This document shows, in pieces, positions 16,720 through 25,911 of a DNA stretch of 64,000 bases. This stretch comes from Haladaptatus sp. DYF46. GTDB taxonomy: Archaea > Halobacteriota > Halobacteria > Halobacteriales > Haladaptataceae. Each line of letters starts with the position of its first letter. Position 1 is the first letter of the stretch. Location of the stretch: positions 1,950,063-2,014,062 of the forward strand of contig NZ_JAJFAY010000001.1 of assembly GCF_021083305.1 (NCBI RefSeq), read 5' to 3'. Position numbers and translations under genes: made by a program. The notes beneath the pieces were generated by a model. The model made no database searches and had not been told where the DNA came from. It saw nothing but the letters and a program-made list of their open reading frames with translations.

Positions 16720-17748
16720 TTACGTCCACCACTCGCTTCGTTTCTCGCGCTCGGAAGCGTGTCGGAACGGGGGTGCGAGTTCCGGTTCTTCGAGTCCGAA
16801 TCCGTAGCCCAACCAGTAGCCGACGTACCAGCCGACGGCGTCAGTATCGACGCCCGAAATCGAAACCGTCAGCCGGTCGTACTCCTCCAGCGCGCCGTCT
16901 CGGTCCGGGTCGGTCCCACGGACGCCGCCACACGAACCGGTCGTCCCCGGACTGCACGGGAGGGTGTCGGGGAACTGAATCAGGACGTCCGCCGCCGACC
17001 GGTCGTCGGTGAACGTGAACGAGACGTTCGAGGGGACGGTTCCGGCCGCGCCGTCGGCGTAGTAGTCGAGCGCGTGGCGGACCTGCCGTTTCACGGCCGG
17101 TCGGTCCGCCGTCTGGCCGAGGTAGACGGTGAACGACGCGTCGGCCCACGGCAGGTCGCGGTTCGTCGCGTCCGTCATGGGACGGGCAGCGAGCGCGGCC
17201 TCGGCGGCCATGATGGACTGCGGCGCGGAGCTGTGGTTCAACCCGAGCGTGTGTCCGAGTTCGTGTTTCAGGATGAGGACGGTCGACTCGTTCGAAAACG
17301 AGCCATCGACGTCGATTTCCATAGGCGGGGAAATCTGTGCGGCGTCGGTGATGTACGGCGCGCACCCGACGGCGTGGTTCACGCGAGGACAGCTCTCGAC
17401 GGAATCGACGAAGTTGACGACGAGGTCCGGGTTCTCGGCGTTCGGGGCGAAATCGTACTGAATCGAGTAGCCCGCGTATCGCTCGCTGTTGCGCTCCCAG
17501 TAGTCGAGCGCTTTCCGAACGTCCGCGGAATAGTCGCGCGAACCGCTCGGGCTGTCGTTGATGGCGACCGTCACCGGACCGCCCCACGGGTTCGAGAGGT
17601 CCGCAATCGTTCCCGTTCCAGTCACGGTTTCCGTCTCCCCCGTGGGAGGACCCTCCGTCACCGTGTGCGTCGTCACGCGACCGAACTGCGTACCGGCACA
17701 CCCCGACAGGACGAGACAGACGACGAGCAAGCACGCGCGCCACTTCAT
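16720..17748 (-). CDS. secreted matrixin-like zinc metalloprotease lipoprotein
   Basis: The 342-residue protein begins with a Sec-type signal and a lipobox (LVLSGCAG, lipidated Cys17), so it is anchored outside the membrane. The metzincin motif HELGHTLGLNH (residues 162-172) supplies three zinc-binding His residues and the catalytic Glu. A downstream SIMA provides the methionine turn. A C-terminal half with a second fold-like region (DRPAVKRQVRHALDYYADGA) echoes the N-terminal DYSADVRKALDYWER, hinting at an internal duplication that lacks the zinc site. The start at 17748 gives a proper signal peptide. Substrates are unknown. Confidence 0.9.
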   Translation of the reverse strand: MKWRACLLVVCLVLSGCAGTQFGRVTTHTVTEGPPTGETETVTGTGTIADLSNPWGGPVTVAINDSPSGSRDYSADVRKALDYWERNSERYAGYSIQYDFAPNAENPDLVVNFVDSVESCPRVNHAVGCAPYITDAAQISPPMEIDVDGSFSNESTVLILKHELGHTLGLNHSSAPQSIMAAEAALAARPMTDATNRDLPWADASFTVYLGQTADRPAVKRQVRHALDYYADGAAGTVPSNVSFTFTDDRSAADVLIQFPDTLPCSPGTTGSCGGVRGTDPDRDGALEEYDRLTVSISGVDTDAVGWYVGYWLGYGFGLEEPELAPPFRHASEREKRSEWWT

Positions 17749-18051
17749 TGCTATCGTTTTGGTCCGTCGTGCTATCAAATCTTCCGCCTTCGGAAACGAC
17801 AGTCGAGAGAAGTGATGTCAGTGAGAGATTATTAGACTGCACCTAATAGCGGTTTTTTCTACCCGTCCGAGGGCGGTAATGGTCGATTGAACGACGATGT
17901 CAGACGTTCCCATTCGTTCCGGCGGACGTTTCAAACCGACAGGTGACGCTTTTGAACCGTTCAATTCGTTAATTTTTCGTTGAATATGGAAACTGTGCAT
18001 AACCATCGTTCTCACTTATTGGGTGTGCTATCGTTGCCCGAACTGGGCAGT
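17749..18051. other. intergenic region upstream of a 30-residue ORF
   Basis: The region is 303 bases with T-rich patches (a run of six T near 17854 and TTAATTTTTC near 17972) that can serve as terminators or box A elements. The motif CTGTGCATAA at about 17993 recurs at about 18719 before the AMMECR1 gene. No further gene is seen. Confidence 0.45.
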
Positions 18052-18144
18052 ATGACGTACATCAAAGCAAGCGCCGCCTTGGCGGTCGTGGCAATAGAAA
18101 TACTCGCTGGGGTCGCATTACTGGCAGTCGCGTTCGGAATATGA
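18052..18144 (+). CDS. 30-residue single-span membrane protein
   Basis: The ORF encodes MTYIKASAAL followed by one hydrophobic helix (AVVAIEILAGVALLAVAFGI) and a stop. A TATA-like CTTATTGG lies about 30 bases upstream. Its stop is six bases from the 3' end of RNase P RNA on the other strand, so the two transcripts would run into each other. Family unknown; moderate support. Confidence 0.5.
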   Translation: MTYIKASAALAVVAIEILAGVALLAVAFGI

Positions 18145-18149
18145 ATGAC

Positions 18150-18621
18150 GGCTGAGGGGAGTAAGCCCCCTTCTGTTCGGCCCAGTATTCGGCTTAGCGT
18201 CCGAACCATCTCCGGACGTGGTCCGGAGGCGTATCGGGATTCCCGACACGTGACCGGGCTACCAATATGGCACGGACTTGCACCGGCAAGGATTCACCGT
18301 TCCACCCATTCTTCGCGGTCGACGTGCTGACAGCGCCAGCACGCGTTAGCGCGACGTTTCACCGTCACGCGTTCCGTGCTGACAGTGCCACCACGCTTCC
18401 CTCGGTGGGTTAGCTCCCTCCCCTCTCGGGTCGGTTCGCACACCTCATCGGTCGCGCGAAGCGGTCTCGTTTCTGTTCCAGAGCCAGTGGTCTCCCACTC
18501 CGGACTTGCGTCCGGTTGCCTACCCGGCTGGTGGGGGGACTTTCCTCACGTAGGTACCGAATCGGTACCGTCCGCACGCGACGGTCGTCGCGTGCACCGC
18601 GGAAACCGGGCTCCCTCTGCC
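18150..18621 (-). ncRNA. rnpB: RNase P RNA
   Basis: This is the RNA subunit of the ribozyme that trims tRNA 5' leaders. The universally conserved GAGGAAAGTCC occurs on the minus strand (about 18546-18556). Near the 3' end stands ACAGAAGGGGGCTTAC, the other strand of the conserved core. The ends pair as helix P1 (GGCAGAGGGAG with CTCCCCTCAGCC). The length of about 470 nt suits a haloarchaeal type A RNA. Exact ends are estimated from P1. A box A-like GGCTTAAACG lies about 25-30 bases upstream. Confidence 0.93.
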
Positions 18622-18737
18622 GAGGAAAACTAGCCGTTGCACGCGTTTAAGCCGTTCGATACGGATAGTCACGTCCGCTTAAAGCCAGCCAAGATGAAGG
18701 GAAGCGTTGAAGATGTTACTGTGCATAAGCTATCTGT

Positions 18738-19340
18738 ATGTCTGAGGCACAGGCAGTAACCCTCACCTATGAGGATGGCACGCGAGCAGTCGAACTCGCA
18801 CGCGAGGCAGTAAATTCCTACGTTATCAACGGACAACGAGAACAGCCCGGAAGCATGCGAGAGGCGTTCTACGCACGCACCGGCGTCTTCGTCCGGCTCG
18901 AATCCACCCGCGGCCGCGGAAGTCTCCGCGGGTGCGCAGGTGCCTACGACACGAGCGAACAGTTAGGGCACGCAATCGTCGATTCGGCCATCGCGGCCGC
19001 GAGCGAGGATTCCTGCGGGTCGGAGATCGAACCGGCCGAGTTGTCCAACCTCAACATCTCCGTCTTCATCGTCGAGGACACGCTGTTGAGCAACGACCCG
19101 GCAAACGACATTCGACTGGGCCGACACGGCGTCGCCGTCGAGGGTCGCGGAAGCCGAGCGTGGATGTACCCAACACTCCCCGTCGAACACAACTGGAGCA
19201 CGTTCGAGTACCTCGACCGAACGTGTCGAAAGGCCGGACTTCCCCACGGCGCGTGGGAGGACGACGACGTGATGGTAACGCTCGTCGATGGCCCCGTGTT
19301 CCGGGAGCGAGAACCGGAAGGAAGCATCGAGCGGATATAA
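18738..19340 (+). CDS. AMMECR1 domain protein
   Basis: The 200-residue protein matches the AMMECR1/TIGR00296 family across its length. Visible features are ARTGVFVRLE, the conserved GRGSLRGCAG segment with its Cys, and LPVEHNWSTFEYLDRTCRKA toward the C-terminus. The family occurs in archaea and eukaryotes; its biochemical role is not settled, and links to radical-SAM and MEMO-like partners are known elsewhere. It is transcribed alone and converges with the nicotinate phosphoribosyltransferase gene, one base separating the two stops. Confidence 0.93.
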   Translation: MSEAQAVTLTYEDGTRAVELAREAVNSYVINGQREQPGSMREAFYARTGVFVRLESTRGRGSLRGCAGAYDTSEQLGHAIVDSAIAAASEDSCGSEIEPAELSNLNISVFIVEDTLLSNDPANDIRLGRHGVAVEGRGSRAWMYPTLPVEHNWSTFEYLDRTCRKAGLPHGAWEDDDVMVTLVDGPVFREREPEGSIERI

Positions 19341-19341
19341 C

Positions 19342-20481
19342 TCAGAATTCGACTGCCGCCGCGTCTTCAGTAGCCCGACGAGCAGCCGCGCCGATATCGA
19401 ACTCGCGCACCAGTTCACCGCCCCGAATCAGCGGCTGAAGCAGCGGCTCGCCCGCCGTCTCGTGGCGCACGAGAGCGACGTGATGGTCGCCCTCGTCGGT
19501 TCGATACACCTGTTTTCGACCCGAGAGTTTGCCGCGCTTCGAAATCGGTTCGCCGTCGACTTCCACGATGTCGAGCGCGAAATCGACCGGCTCGGCGTTG
19601 CTGATGTGACTTCCGACGCCGAACCCGTCCACGATGTCGGAGAGGTCGCGGAGTTCGTCCGGTCCGAGGCCGCCGCTCGCGAAGATGTCCACGTCCTCGA
19701 AGCCGTGGGAGTCGAGTTCCCAGCGGAGTTCCCGAAGGATGTGTTCGAAGTCACCGCGCCGCGATCCGGTGGTGTCGATACGGACGCTGTCCAAATCGTC
19801 ACCGAGCGCGTTCGCCGCGCGGAGCACCTCGTCCTTCTCGTCGGAGAAGGTGTCACAGAGCGCGACCCGCGGGACCTCCTCGCCGACGGCCGCGTCGAAC
19901 GCTTGCCACGCCGCTTCCTGATCGCCCGCGCCGAAACAGAGTAGCAGGGCGTGGGGCATGGTTCCGCCGGGTTCCCGTCCGAGTACCTCGCCCGCGGCGA
20001 CGTGTGAAAAACCGTCGAACCCCGCGATGAGAGCCGAGCGCTCGACGACGGCGGCGATGGACGGGTGAACGTGACGCGCACCGAAACTGAGGAGGACGGA
20101 GTCAGGGGCCGCGAATCGCGCGTCGAGCGCGTTCGTCGCCATCCCCGACGCGTGTGAGAGAAAGCCCAACAGCGACGTTTCGTATCGCGCGAAATCGAGA
20201 TAGCTCCCCTCGATGGACATGACCGGGCCGCCATCGAACAGTCGTCCCTCGGCCATGGCGTCCACGTCGATGGGGAGTCCTTCGAGGAGACGCGCGGCGT
20301 CTTTCACGCCGGAGAGGAGTTCGAACTCGCCGGTCGGGAACTGGTCCGCCGTCACTTCGGCGACGACGTGGGGATTCTTCCCGGCGGCTTCGAGCGTCGT
20401 TTCGGTGCGAAGGAAGTAGGCGTCCGTCGCGGTTCCGTCTCGGATCGACTCCTCGGGAACCACGTCGAATCGGTCGCTCAC
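19342..20481 (-). CDS. pncB: nicotinate phosphoribosyltransferase
   Basis: The enzyme converts nicotinate and PRPP to nicotinate mononucleotide in NAD salvage. At about 379 residues it matches the short archaeal type. Features include DAYFLRTE near the N-terminus, FGARHVHP with the conserved His, RIDTTGSRRGDF and FASGGLG for phosphate binding, and GVGSHI. The start is a GTG; 20481 (giving SDRFDVVPEES) is preferred, with an in-frame GTG at 20490 as the alternative. A nicotinamidase lies 1.8 kb away and could supply its substrate. Confidence 0.93.
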   Translation of the reverse strand: MSDRFDVVPEESIRDGTATDAYFLRTETTLEAAGKNPHVVAEVTADQFPTGEFELLSGVKDAARLLEGLPIDVDAMAEGRLFDGGPVMSIEGSYLDFARYETSLLGFLSHASGMATNALDARFAAPDSVLLSFGARHVHPSIAAVVERSALIAGFDGFSHVAAGEVLGREPGGTMPHALLLCFGAGDQEAAWQAFDAAVGEEVPRVALCDTFSDEKDEVLRAANALGDDLDSVRIDTTGSRRGDFEHILRELRWELDSHGFEDVDIFASGGLGPDELRDLSDIVDGFGVGSHISNAEPVDFALDIVEVDGEPISKRGKLSGRKQVYRTDEGDHHVALVRHETAGEPLLQPLIRGGELVREFDIGAAARRATEDAAAVEF

Positions 20482-20620
20482 GCGAACCACCTGTCTTGCA
20501 TATCCGGGGTATTCCCGGCGAGAGAGAAAAAGAACCGGATTCGTCGGCGTCGAGAAGCGGAAAAACGCGGGAGTTACGACACGGGATTACGGCAAAGAGG
20601 GAGCAGGAAGAGCGCGCGGA

Positions 20621-22126
20621 TTACGACGCGGCGGAACCGTGAACGTCGGAGAGGTCCGAAACCGTCGGCGCGTTCACGATGGTGACGGTGGTACCGTTTT
20701 GGCGAACCGAGAAGGCGTCGCCGAATCCGGTGCTGTCCGGCACCGTCCACGTGTTCTCCTTGCCGTCCACCGATTTTGCGTTGTGATAGTTGAGCAGTTT
20801 CTCGTAGGCGTCCACGAACTCCGTGGCGTCCTTCTTCGAGTCCCACTCCGTCTTGAAGACGTAGCCGGTCTCGTTTTTCGGCCCGTCGTTCGTGTACACG
20901 ACGATTCTGTCGCCGTCCCACCCGTTCGTGGGTTTGCTCCGGTAGTTGAGCGGGTCGACCTTCCGGAGGTTCCCCTCCGAGTTCCGGTTGAAGAAGTCGT
21001 TTGCAGGGATTATCTGCGTACTCCCCTGGCTCTCGTAGTAGGGATACATGAACATGGCAAAGAGACCTGCTTCGCCGACTTCGCCGTAGTTCGGTCGCCC
21101 TTCGGGTTGCAGTCGGGTCCAACCGTTACTCGTCGAATCCCGTACCGAAACCGTCGCCGGTTCGTCGTTCGGATACTTGTTCGGGTGGATTATCTGTTCG
21201 GTGCTGGCGGGGGGGTTCGAGTAAACGTCGTTGACGCCCTCCCAACCGGACTGCTCGCGGATGTGGCGAACGAAGGCGGGACCGTCGCTGTACGGCTGAT
21301 ATTTGATGAGATACGGCCCGATGTTGGCGAGTCCGTCGCCGCCGTCGCCGCTTCCCGTGGTGTCGGAGAGGCACGTCCCTTTCCACGCGTTCCGACACCG
21401 GTTGCTGTAGAGGGCTTCGATGTTGTTCGCCTCGCCTTCGAGGAGGCCGTCGATGGCGTTGTGTCGCTCGCGGGTGGATTGGTTGAACGACGTGAGGTCG
21501 AAGTGCTGGTCCTGTAGCGCGTGCATGAGTTCGTGTGCGAGCGTACTCTCGCTCACGTGCAGGTTCTCGTTGTTGTTCGAGACCAGCACGATGGACTCCT
21601 TCGACGGACTGTAGAACCCGCCGATGGACGACCCGGAGTTCGTGTTCTGCACGGCGATCGAGTCGGTCGATTCGCCGATCATGAACAGCGACTCGTACTT
21701 CGCGTTGTCGAACAGCCGTCGGTTCCCGGAGACGTTGTTGCTGTTCTGGTCCTTTTGGAACTGCTTCCGGGAGACGATTTTGACCGGAACGTTCTTTTTG
21801 AACTCCAGCTCCCGAATCCGTTCGTCGCGGGCCATAGAGCGGTTGACGATGGCACCGATTTCGGACTTGTTCAGCCCGTCACTCTGGTCTATCGACAGGG
21901 TTTCGTTGTACCAATAACCGTTCTCCCAGCCGAGAACGTCCGAGGAGGGGTCCGCCGGATGGATGGCCTCGTTCGTGTCCGGCCCGGACACCTCGGTACT
22001 GGGATTCTCCGTCGTTTGCGTCACGTTTGGGCCGCTCGTCGTCGTACTCGTTTTCGTTCCCGGGGCCTGCGAACAGCCAGCGAGGACGAGCATGAGGGCG
22101 AGGGCAACTACGGTAATCGTTCGCAT
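20621..22126 (-). CDS. Hvo_1808 family surface lipoprotein, zincin-like
   Basis: The 501-residue exported protein has a signal peptide with lipobox (LVLAGCSQ, Cys18), then a Thr/Ser-rich stretch to about residue 50. The central domain has HELMH (residues 198-202) followed by ALQDQHFD, and EGEANNIEALY downstream. These together look like a gluzincin-type zinc site with a Glu ligand. The family is specific to haloarchaea and shown at the cell surface in Haloferax; its activity is not known. Many N-x-S/T sequons suggest N-glycosylation. Confidence 0.88.
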   Translation of the reverse strand: MRTITVVALALMLVLAGCSQAPGTKTSTTTSGPNVTQTTENPSTEVSGPDTNEAIHPADPSSDVLGWENGYWYNETLSIDQSDGLNKSEIGAIVNRSMARDERIRELEFKKNVPVKIVSRKQFQKDQNSNNVSGNRRLFDNAKYESLFMIGESTDSIAVQNTNSGSSIGGFYSPSKESIVLVSNNNENLHVSESTLAHELMHALQDQHFDLTSFNQSTRERHNAIDGLLEGEANNIEALYSNRCRNAWKGTCLSDTTGSGDGGDGLANIGPYLIKYQPYSDGPAFVRHIREQSGWEGVNDVYSNPPASTEQIIHPNKYPNDEPATVSVRDSTSNGWTRLQPEGRPNYGEVGEAGLFAMFMYPYYESQGSTQIIPANDFFNRNSEGNLRKVDPLNYRSKPTNGWDGDRIVVYTNDGPKNETGYVFKTEWDSKKDATEFVDAYEKLLNYHNAKSVDGKENTWTVPDSTGFGDAFSVRQNGTTVTIVNAPTVSDLSDVHGSAAS

Positions 22127-22241
22127 TCTCGTGGGTGCAAGCTAGAACCCTGATGTAAAAAAGGTCTTGAAAAGAGAGCGAAACGAAAGTCGCCTTCGAA
22201 CGGACGAAACCGTTTCGTGAAAACCGAACGTATCCCCGAGT

Positions 22242-22814
22242 ATGAACCTCGATTCCGACTCGACAGCCGTCGTCGTCGTCGATATGCAAAACGGGTTCTG
22301 TCACCCCGACGGAAGCCTGTACGCACCGGCCAGCGAAACGGTCATCGACCCGATTCGGGACTTTCTCGGGCGCGCCCGAGAGGCCGACGCGTCGATCGTC
22401 TTTACCCGTGACGTACACACGCCGGAACAGTTCGAGGGTAACCACTACTACGACGAGTTCGAGCGCTGGGGCGAACACGTCGTGGAGGGGTCGTGGGAGG
22501 CGGACATCGTGGACGATTTCAACGTCCGCGAGGGGGACCACGTCGTCACGAAGTACACCTACGACGCCTTCTATCAGACGGACCTCGAAGGGTATCTGAA
22601 CGCCCACGGGATTCACAACCTGCTCCTCTGCGGAACGCTGGCGAACGTCTGTGTCCTCCACACCGCCGGAAGCGCCGGGCTGCGTGACTTCAGACCGCTC
22701 ATCCTGGAGGACGCCGTCGGTTACATCGAGGAGGACCACCGCGACTACGCCGTCGAACACGCGGCGTGGTTGTTCGGCGAGGGCGTCGAACTGAGCGATA
22801 TCGAATTCGAGTAA
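22242..22814 (+). CDS. nicotinamidase/isochorismatase-type cysteine hydrolase
   Basis: The 190-residue protein has the Asp-Lys-Cys triad of the family: D14 in VVVVDMQNGF, K104 in TKYTYDAFY and C137 in TLANVCVLHTA. The cis-peptide region GTLANV precedes the nucleophile. Metal-binding candidates are D57 and H59 (FTRDVHT). It probably hydrolyses nicotinamide to nicotinate, feeding the nicotinate phosphoribosyltransferase encoded nearby. Isochorismatase or another amidase remains possible. It is divergent from the Hvo_1808 gene. Confidence 0.88.
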   Translation: MNLDSDSTAVVVVDMQNGFCHPDGSLYAPASETVIDPIRDFLGRAREADASIVFTRDVHTPEQFEGNHYYDEFERWGEHVVEGSWEADIVDDFNVREGDHVVTKYTYDAFYQTDLEGYLNAHGIHNLLLCGTLANVCVLHTAGSAGLRDFRPLILEDAVGYIEEDHRDYAVEHAAWLFGEGVELSDIEFE

Positions 22815-22961
22815 GGACCGAGGGAACGCCCGGCGGAGAAGAGCGAGCGCACGAAGCGGCGAAGGTTTTTAAACGAAGATGGGACCAGATTCGCGACGAT
22901 GAACGATACCAGAGACTGAAAGACGAGCATCGAAATCGTGCAGAGTAAGCCAAAACGGAGT

Positions 22962-23834
22962 TCAGCGAACGCTCACCGAAATCGAGTCGCCGACCGAAAA
23001 GTCGTGGCCCGGACGGACGAGTTTCGCGCCGAACTGCTCCACCGACACGAACAGCGAGAGGCCGGTAATCGACTCCCCGTTCGCACGGATTTCCACGTCG
23101 TCCCACGTGACGGTGCGGCCGTCCGCCCACCCGATACGCGTGCCGAGGAGTGAAACGGGAGCGAATTCACCGTCTCGCGGTGAGACCGCTCGACCTTCCG
23201 GTGCGCGGAGCGCACCGCCTCCCTCGTAATGCGGCAGTCCACCATCAACCACCACGCGGGTCCCATCCCCTCCGAGTACGGCCTCGATTCCAGCGAACCG
23301 CTCGCCGGGAGCGGGATGGGTCGGCGAATCGAGAACCACGAACGTCTCGCCCGTCTCGACGACGCGACCCGTCCCGTCCCACGCGAGGGGTTCGATTTCC
23401 ACTGGAACGTCGAGCGGAAGCGACCCCGAGGCGCGAACGGGGTTCGTCCCGCGTTCCCGGAAACCGAGGTGGATGTGGTTTGCGACCCACGGCGCGAAGA
23501 AACCGGAGCGAATCAGTTCACCCAGCGAATCGCCGACGGCTACCGTATCTCCCGGTTCCACGGACGGAGCGATGTGCAACATCCGAGCGAGGTAGTCGCC
23601 GGTATCGACCACGATGAGGTGGTCGTGGGCCACGGCGTACGGTTTCGATGGGGCCGTCACCGACCTGGTTTCGACCACCTCTCCGGCGACGGGGCTCGGC
23701 GCGAGCGGCGTCCGCGGTTCCTCGCTGTCGGGATAGAGGTCGATGGCACTGCCGTTGTCGTGGGCGACGTACGGCGAGTTGTAGACCGAAAAGCGAGGGT
23801 AGCGCGACAACACTTCCGGGGTAAGCCCGACCAT
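22962..23834 (-). CDS. M23/LytM-like (duplicated hybrid motif) protein
   Basis: The 290-residue cytoplasmic-looking protein has the layout of an M23 peptidase fold. AHDNGSAIDLYP carries H25 and D32, and APSPVAGEVV follows. LARMLHIAPSVEPGDTVAVG carries H87, and VANHIHLGFRERG carries H120 and H122. These correspond to the H-D and H-x-H zinc motifs of lysostaphin-type enzymes. Haloarchaea lack peptidoglycan and there is no signal peptide, so the substrate must be something else. The C-terminal part (about 135-290) is a separate beta-rich region I do not recognise. It is divergent from the lipoate-ligase-like gene. Confidence 0.7.
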   Translation of the reverse strand: MVGLTPEVLSRYPRFSVYNSPYVAHDNGSAIDLYPDSEEPRTPLAPSPVAGEVVETRSVTAPSKPYAVAHDHLIVVDTGDYLARMLHIAPSVEPGDTVAVGDSLGELIRSGFFAPWVANHIHLGFRERGTNPVRASGSLPLDVPVEIEPLAWDGTGRVVETGETFVVLDSPTHPAPGERFAGIEAVLGGDGTRVVVDGGLPHYEGGGALRAPEGRAVSPRDGEFAPVSLLGTRIGWADGRTVTWDDVEIRANGESITGLSLFVSVEQFGAKLVRPGHDFSVGDSISVSVR

Positions 23835-23886
23835 GGGATGAGTTTCGACCGGGAGCGTTTACATACATCGGGTCCAATGGGAGGCT

Positions 23887-24576
23887 ATGCGCGTGCTTCG
23901 TGGTCGAGCGGAGACCCGTGACGAGGACCGACAGGTCACCGCCGCGATGCTCACGGAAACGGCAGACGCGGGGGAACCTTCGGTTCGCGTCTGGGCGCCA
24001 CATCGGCAGATAGCGTTCGGACGGCGGGACGCCCGCGCCGAGAAGTACAACGTGGCGAAATCGGTCGCTCGGGCGTGCGATTTCGAACCGCTCGAACGGA
24101 GCGTCGGCGGCCGTGCCGTCGCGTACACCGGAAGCACGATGGCGTTCGCCAAAACGGTTCCACTCTCGGACATGCGAACCGGGATGGAGGAACGCTACGC
24201 CGAGACGTCCGAGGCGCTCCAACGTGCGTTCTGGCGACTCGGCGTTCCGGCCCAGCGCGGCGAACCCGAAGGGTCGTTCTGTCCGGGCGATTACTCGCTC
24301 CAATGGAAGGGAAAGATCGCTGGAATCGCACAGCGGGTTCGCACAGGCGCGGCGCTCGTCTCCGGCGTCGTCATCGTCGATGACCACGAAGTTATATCGG
24401 GGGTTCTCGACCCCATTTACGCCGCCCTCGACGTGCCGTTCAACCCGAATTCCGTGGGGAGCATCGCGAAAGTCGGTGGCGACAGCGACCCGAAACTGGT
24501 CGCCGAAACCATCGAAGGGATGTTGGTCGGCGACGCGGACGTGACGGTCGAACACGTCCGCGACCGGGAGGTTTAG
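23887..24576 (+). CDS. lipoate-protein ligase A-like (BPL/LPL catalytic domain) protein
   Basis: The 229-residue protein has the biotin/lipoate ligase catalytic fold: FGRRDAR, RSVGGRAVAYTGSTMAF (the nucleotide-binding RxxGG loop) and WKGKIAGIAQRVRTGAALVSG with the conserved Lys. It should attach lipoate or a precursor to 2-oxoacid dehydrogenase or glycine-cleavage proteins through an acyl-adenylate. No accessory domain is seen, so it may need a separate partner. The dihydroorotase gene follows closely on the same strand. Confidence 0.88.
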   Translation: MRVLRGRAETRDEDRQVTAAMLTETADAGEPSVRVWAPHRQIAFGRRDARAEKYNVAKSVARACDFEPLERSVGGRAVAYTGSTMAFAKTVPLSDMRTGMEERYAETSEALQRAFWRLGVPAQRGEPEGSFCPGDYSLQWKGKIAGIAQRVRTGAALVSGVVIVDDHEVISGVLDPIYAALDVPFNPNSVGSIAKVGGDSDPKLVAETIEGMLVGDADVTVEHVRDREV

Positions 24577-24603
24577 GACGATTCCCGGAACACTGCCGAG
24601 TAG

Positions 24604-25875
24604 ATGCTCACCATTCGGAACGCGACGCTTCCCGACGGAAGCAAGCGCGACGTTCGTATCGAAACCGACGCGGGACGGATCTCTGCCATCGGCTCTTCCC
24701 TGACGGAGTCCGGCGAGGTCGTCGACGCGACGGGAAAACTGCTGTTGCCCGGTGCAATCGACGCGCACGTTCACTTCCGTCAGCCCGGCTTTTCGCACAA
24801 GGAGACGTGGGAGACGGGAAGCAAGAGCGCCGCCGCGGGCGGCGTGACGACCGTCGTCGACCAACCCAACACCGATCCGCCGACCATCGACGCCGCGTCG
24901 TTCGACGTCAAAGCCGAACTCGCCGCGGAATCGTACGTGGATTACGGCATCAACGGCGGCGTCACACCCGACTGGAACCCCGACGAACTGTTCGAAAAGC
25001 CGATTCTCGCGCTCGGCGAGGTGTTTTTGGCCGATTCGACCGGGAAGATGGGGATCGAAGCGGACCTGTTTCGGTCGGCGGTCGAACGTGCCACGGACGA
25101 ATATCTCGTCGTGACTGTGCACGCGGAGAACGCGGATCTGTTCGATTCGGACGCGAAGTCGCGTGACGATGCGGACGCGTGGAGCGCCTACCGCACGGCG
25201 GAGGCCGAAGCGGACGCCGTCGAACGGGCCTGTGAAATCGGCACCGACCTCGGCGCGCACCTACACATCGCACACACCAGTACGCCGGAGGGAATCGACG
25301 CGGCGGCCGAGGCGGGTGCGACCTGCGAAGTGACGCCCCATCACCTGTTCCTCTCGCGCGACGACCTCGACGAACTAGGGACGTACGGCCGCATGAACCC
25401 GCCGCTTCGGAGCGAAGAGCGCCGGGAGGAAGTCTTCGCCCGCGTCGCGGACGGAACGGTCGACATGATAGCAACCGACCACGCACCCCACACCAGCGAG
25501 GAGAAGGACGCGGATATCTGGAACGCACCGAGCGGAGTGCCGGGCGTCGAAACGATGCTTCCCCTCCTCTTGGAGGAAGCCCGCAAGGGCACCCTCAGCT
25601 ACGAGCGCGTCGCCGAACTCACCACTTACAACCCCGCGACGGTGTTCGGCCTGCCGCGGAAGGGCCGTATCGAGGAAGGACGGATGGCGGACCTCGTTCT
25701 CGTGGACCCCGACGCGACCCGCGAGATTCGCGCGGACGGCCTTCACACGAACTGCGATTGGACGCCGTTCGAGGGATGGACGGGCGTGTTCCCGGAGATG
25801 ACGATGGTACGCGGAACCGTCGTCTTCGAGGACGGCGAGTTCGGCGAGAACGTCGGGGAAAACGTTCGCGCGTAG
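24604..25875 (+). CDS. pyrC: dihydroorotase
   Basis: The 423-residue amidohydrolase closes carbamoyl aspartate to dihydroorotate in pyrimidine synthesis. Metal ligands are seen in DAHVHFRQPGF (H55 and H57), the His residues of VTVHAEN and LHIAHTS, and the catalytic Asp in IATDHAPHTSEEK. ETMLPLLLEEARKG and EGRMADLVLVD near the C-terminus are typical of the family. It lies 27 bases downstream of the lipoate-ligase-like gene and may be co-transcribed with it. Confidence 0.95.
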   Translation: MLTIRNATLPDGSKRDVRIETDAGRISAIGSSLTESGEVVDATGKLLLPGAIDAHVHFRQPGFSHKETWETGSKSAAAGGVTTVVDQPNTDPPTIDAASFDVKAELAAESYVDYGINGGVTPDWNPDELFEKPILALGEVFLADSTGKMGIEADLFRSAVERATDEYLVVTVHAENADLFDSDAKSRDDADAWSAYRTAEAEADAVERACEIGTDLGAHLHIAHTSTPEGIDAAAEAGATCEVTPHHLFLSRDDLDELGTYGRMNPPLRSEERREEVFARVADGTVDMIATDHAPHTSEEKDADIWNAPSGVPGVETMLPLLLEEARKGTLSYERVAELTTYNPATVFGLPRKGRIEEGRMADLVLVDPDATREIRADGLHTNCDWTPFEGWTGVFPEMTMVRGTVVFEDGEFGENVGENVRA

Positions 25876-25911
25876 CCCAAAAAATATCATCCCGCGTGAA
25901 GAATCGGGAGT

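Noticed and set aside
23518..25260. 580-codon minus-strand ORF across the lipoate-ligase-like and dihydroorotase genes
   Set aside because: It spans two clear genes on the other strand and shows shadow-frame composition.
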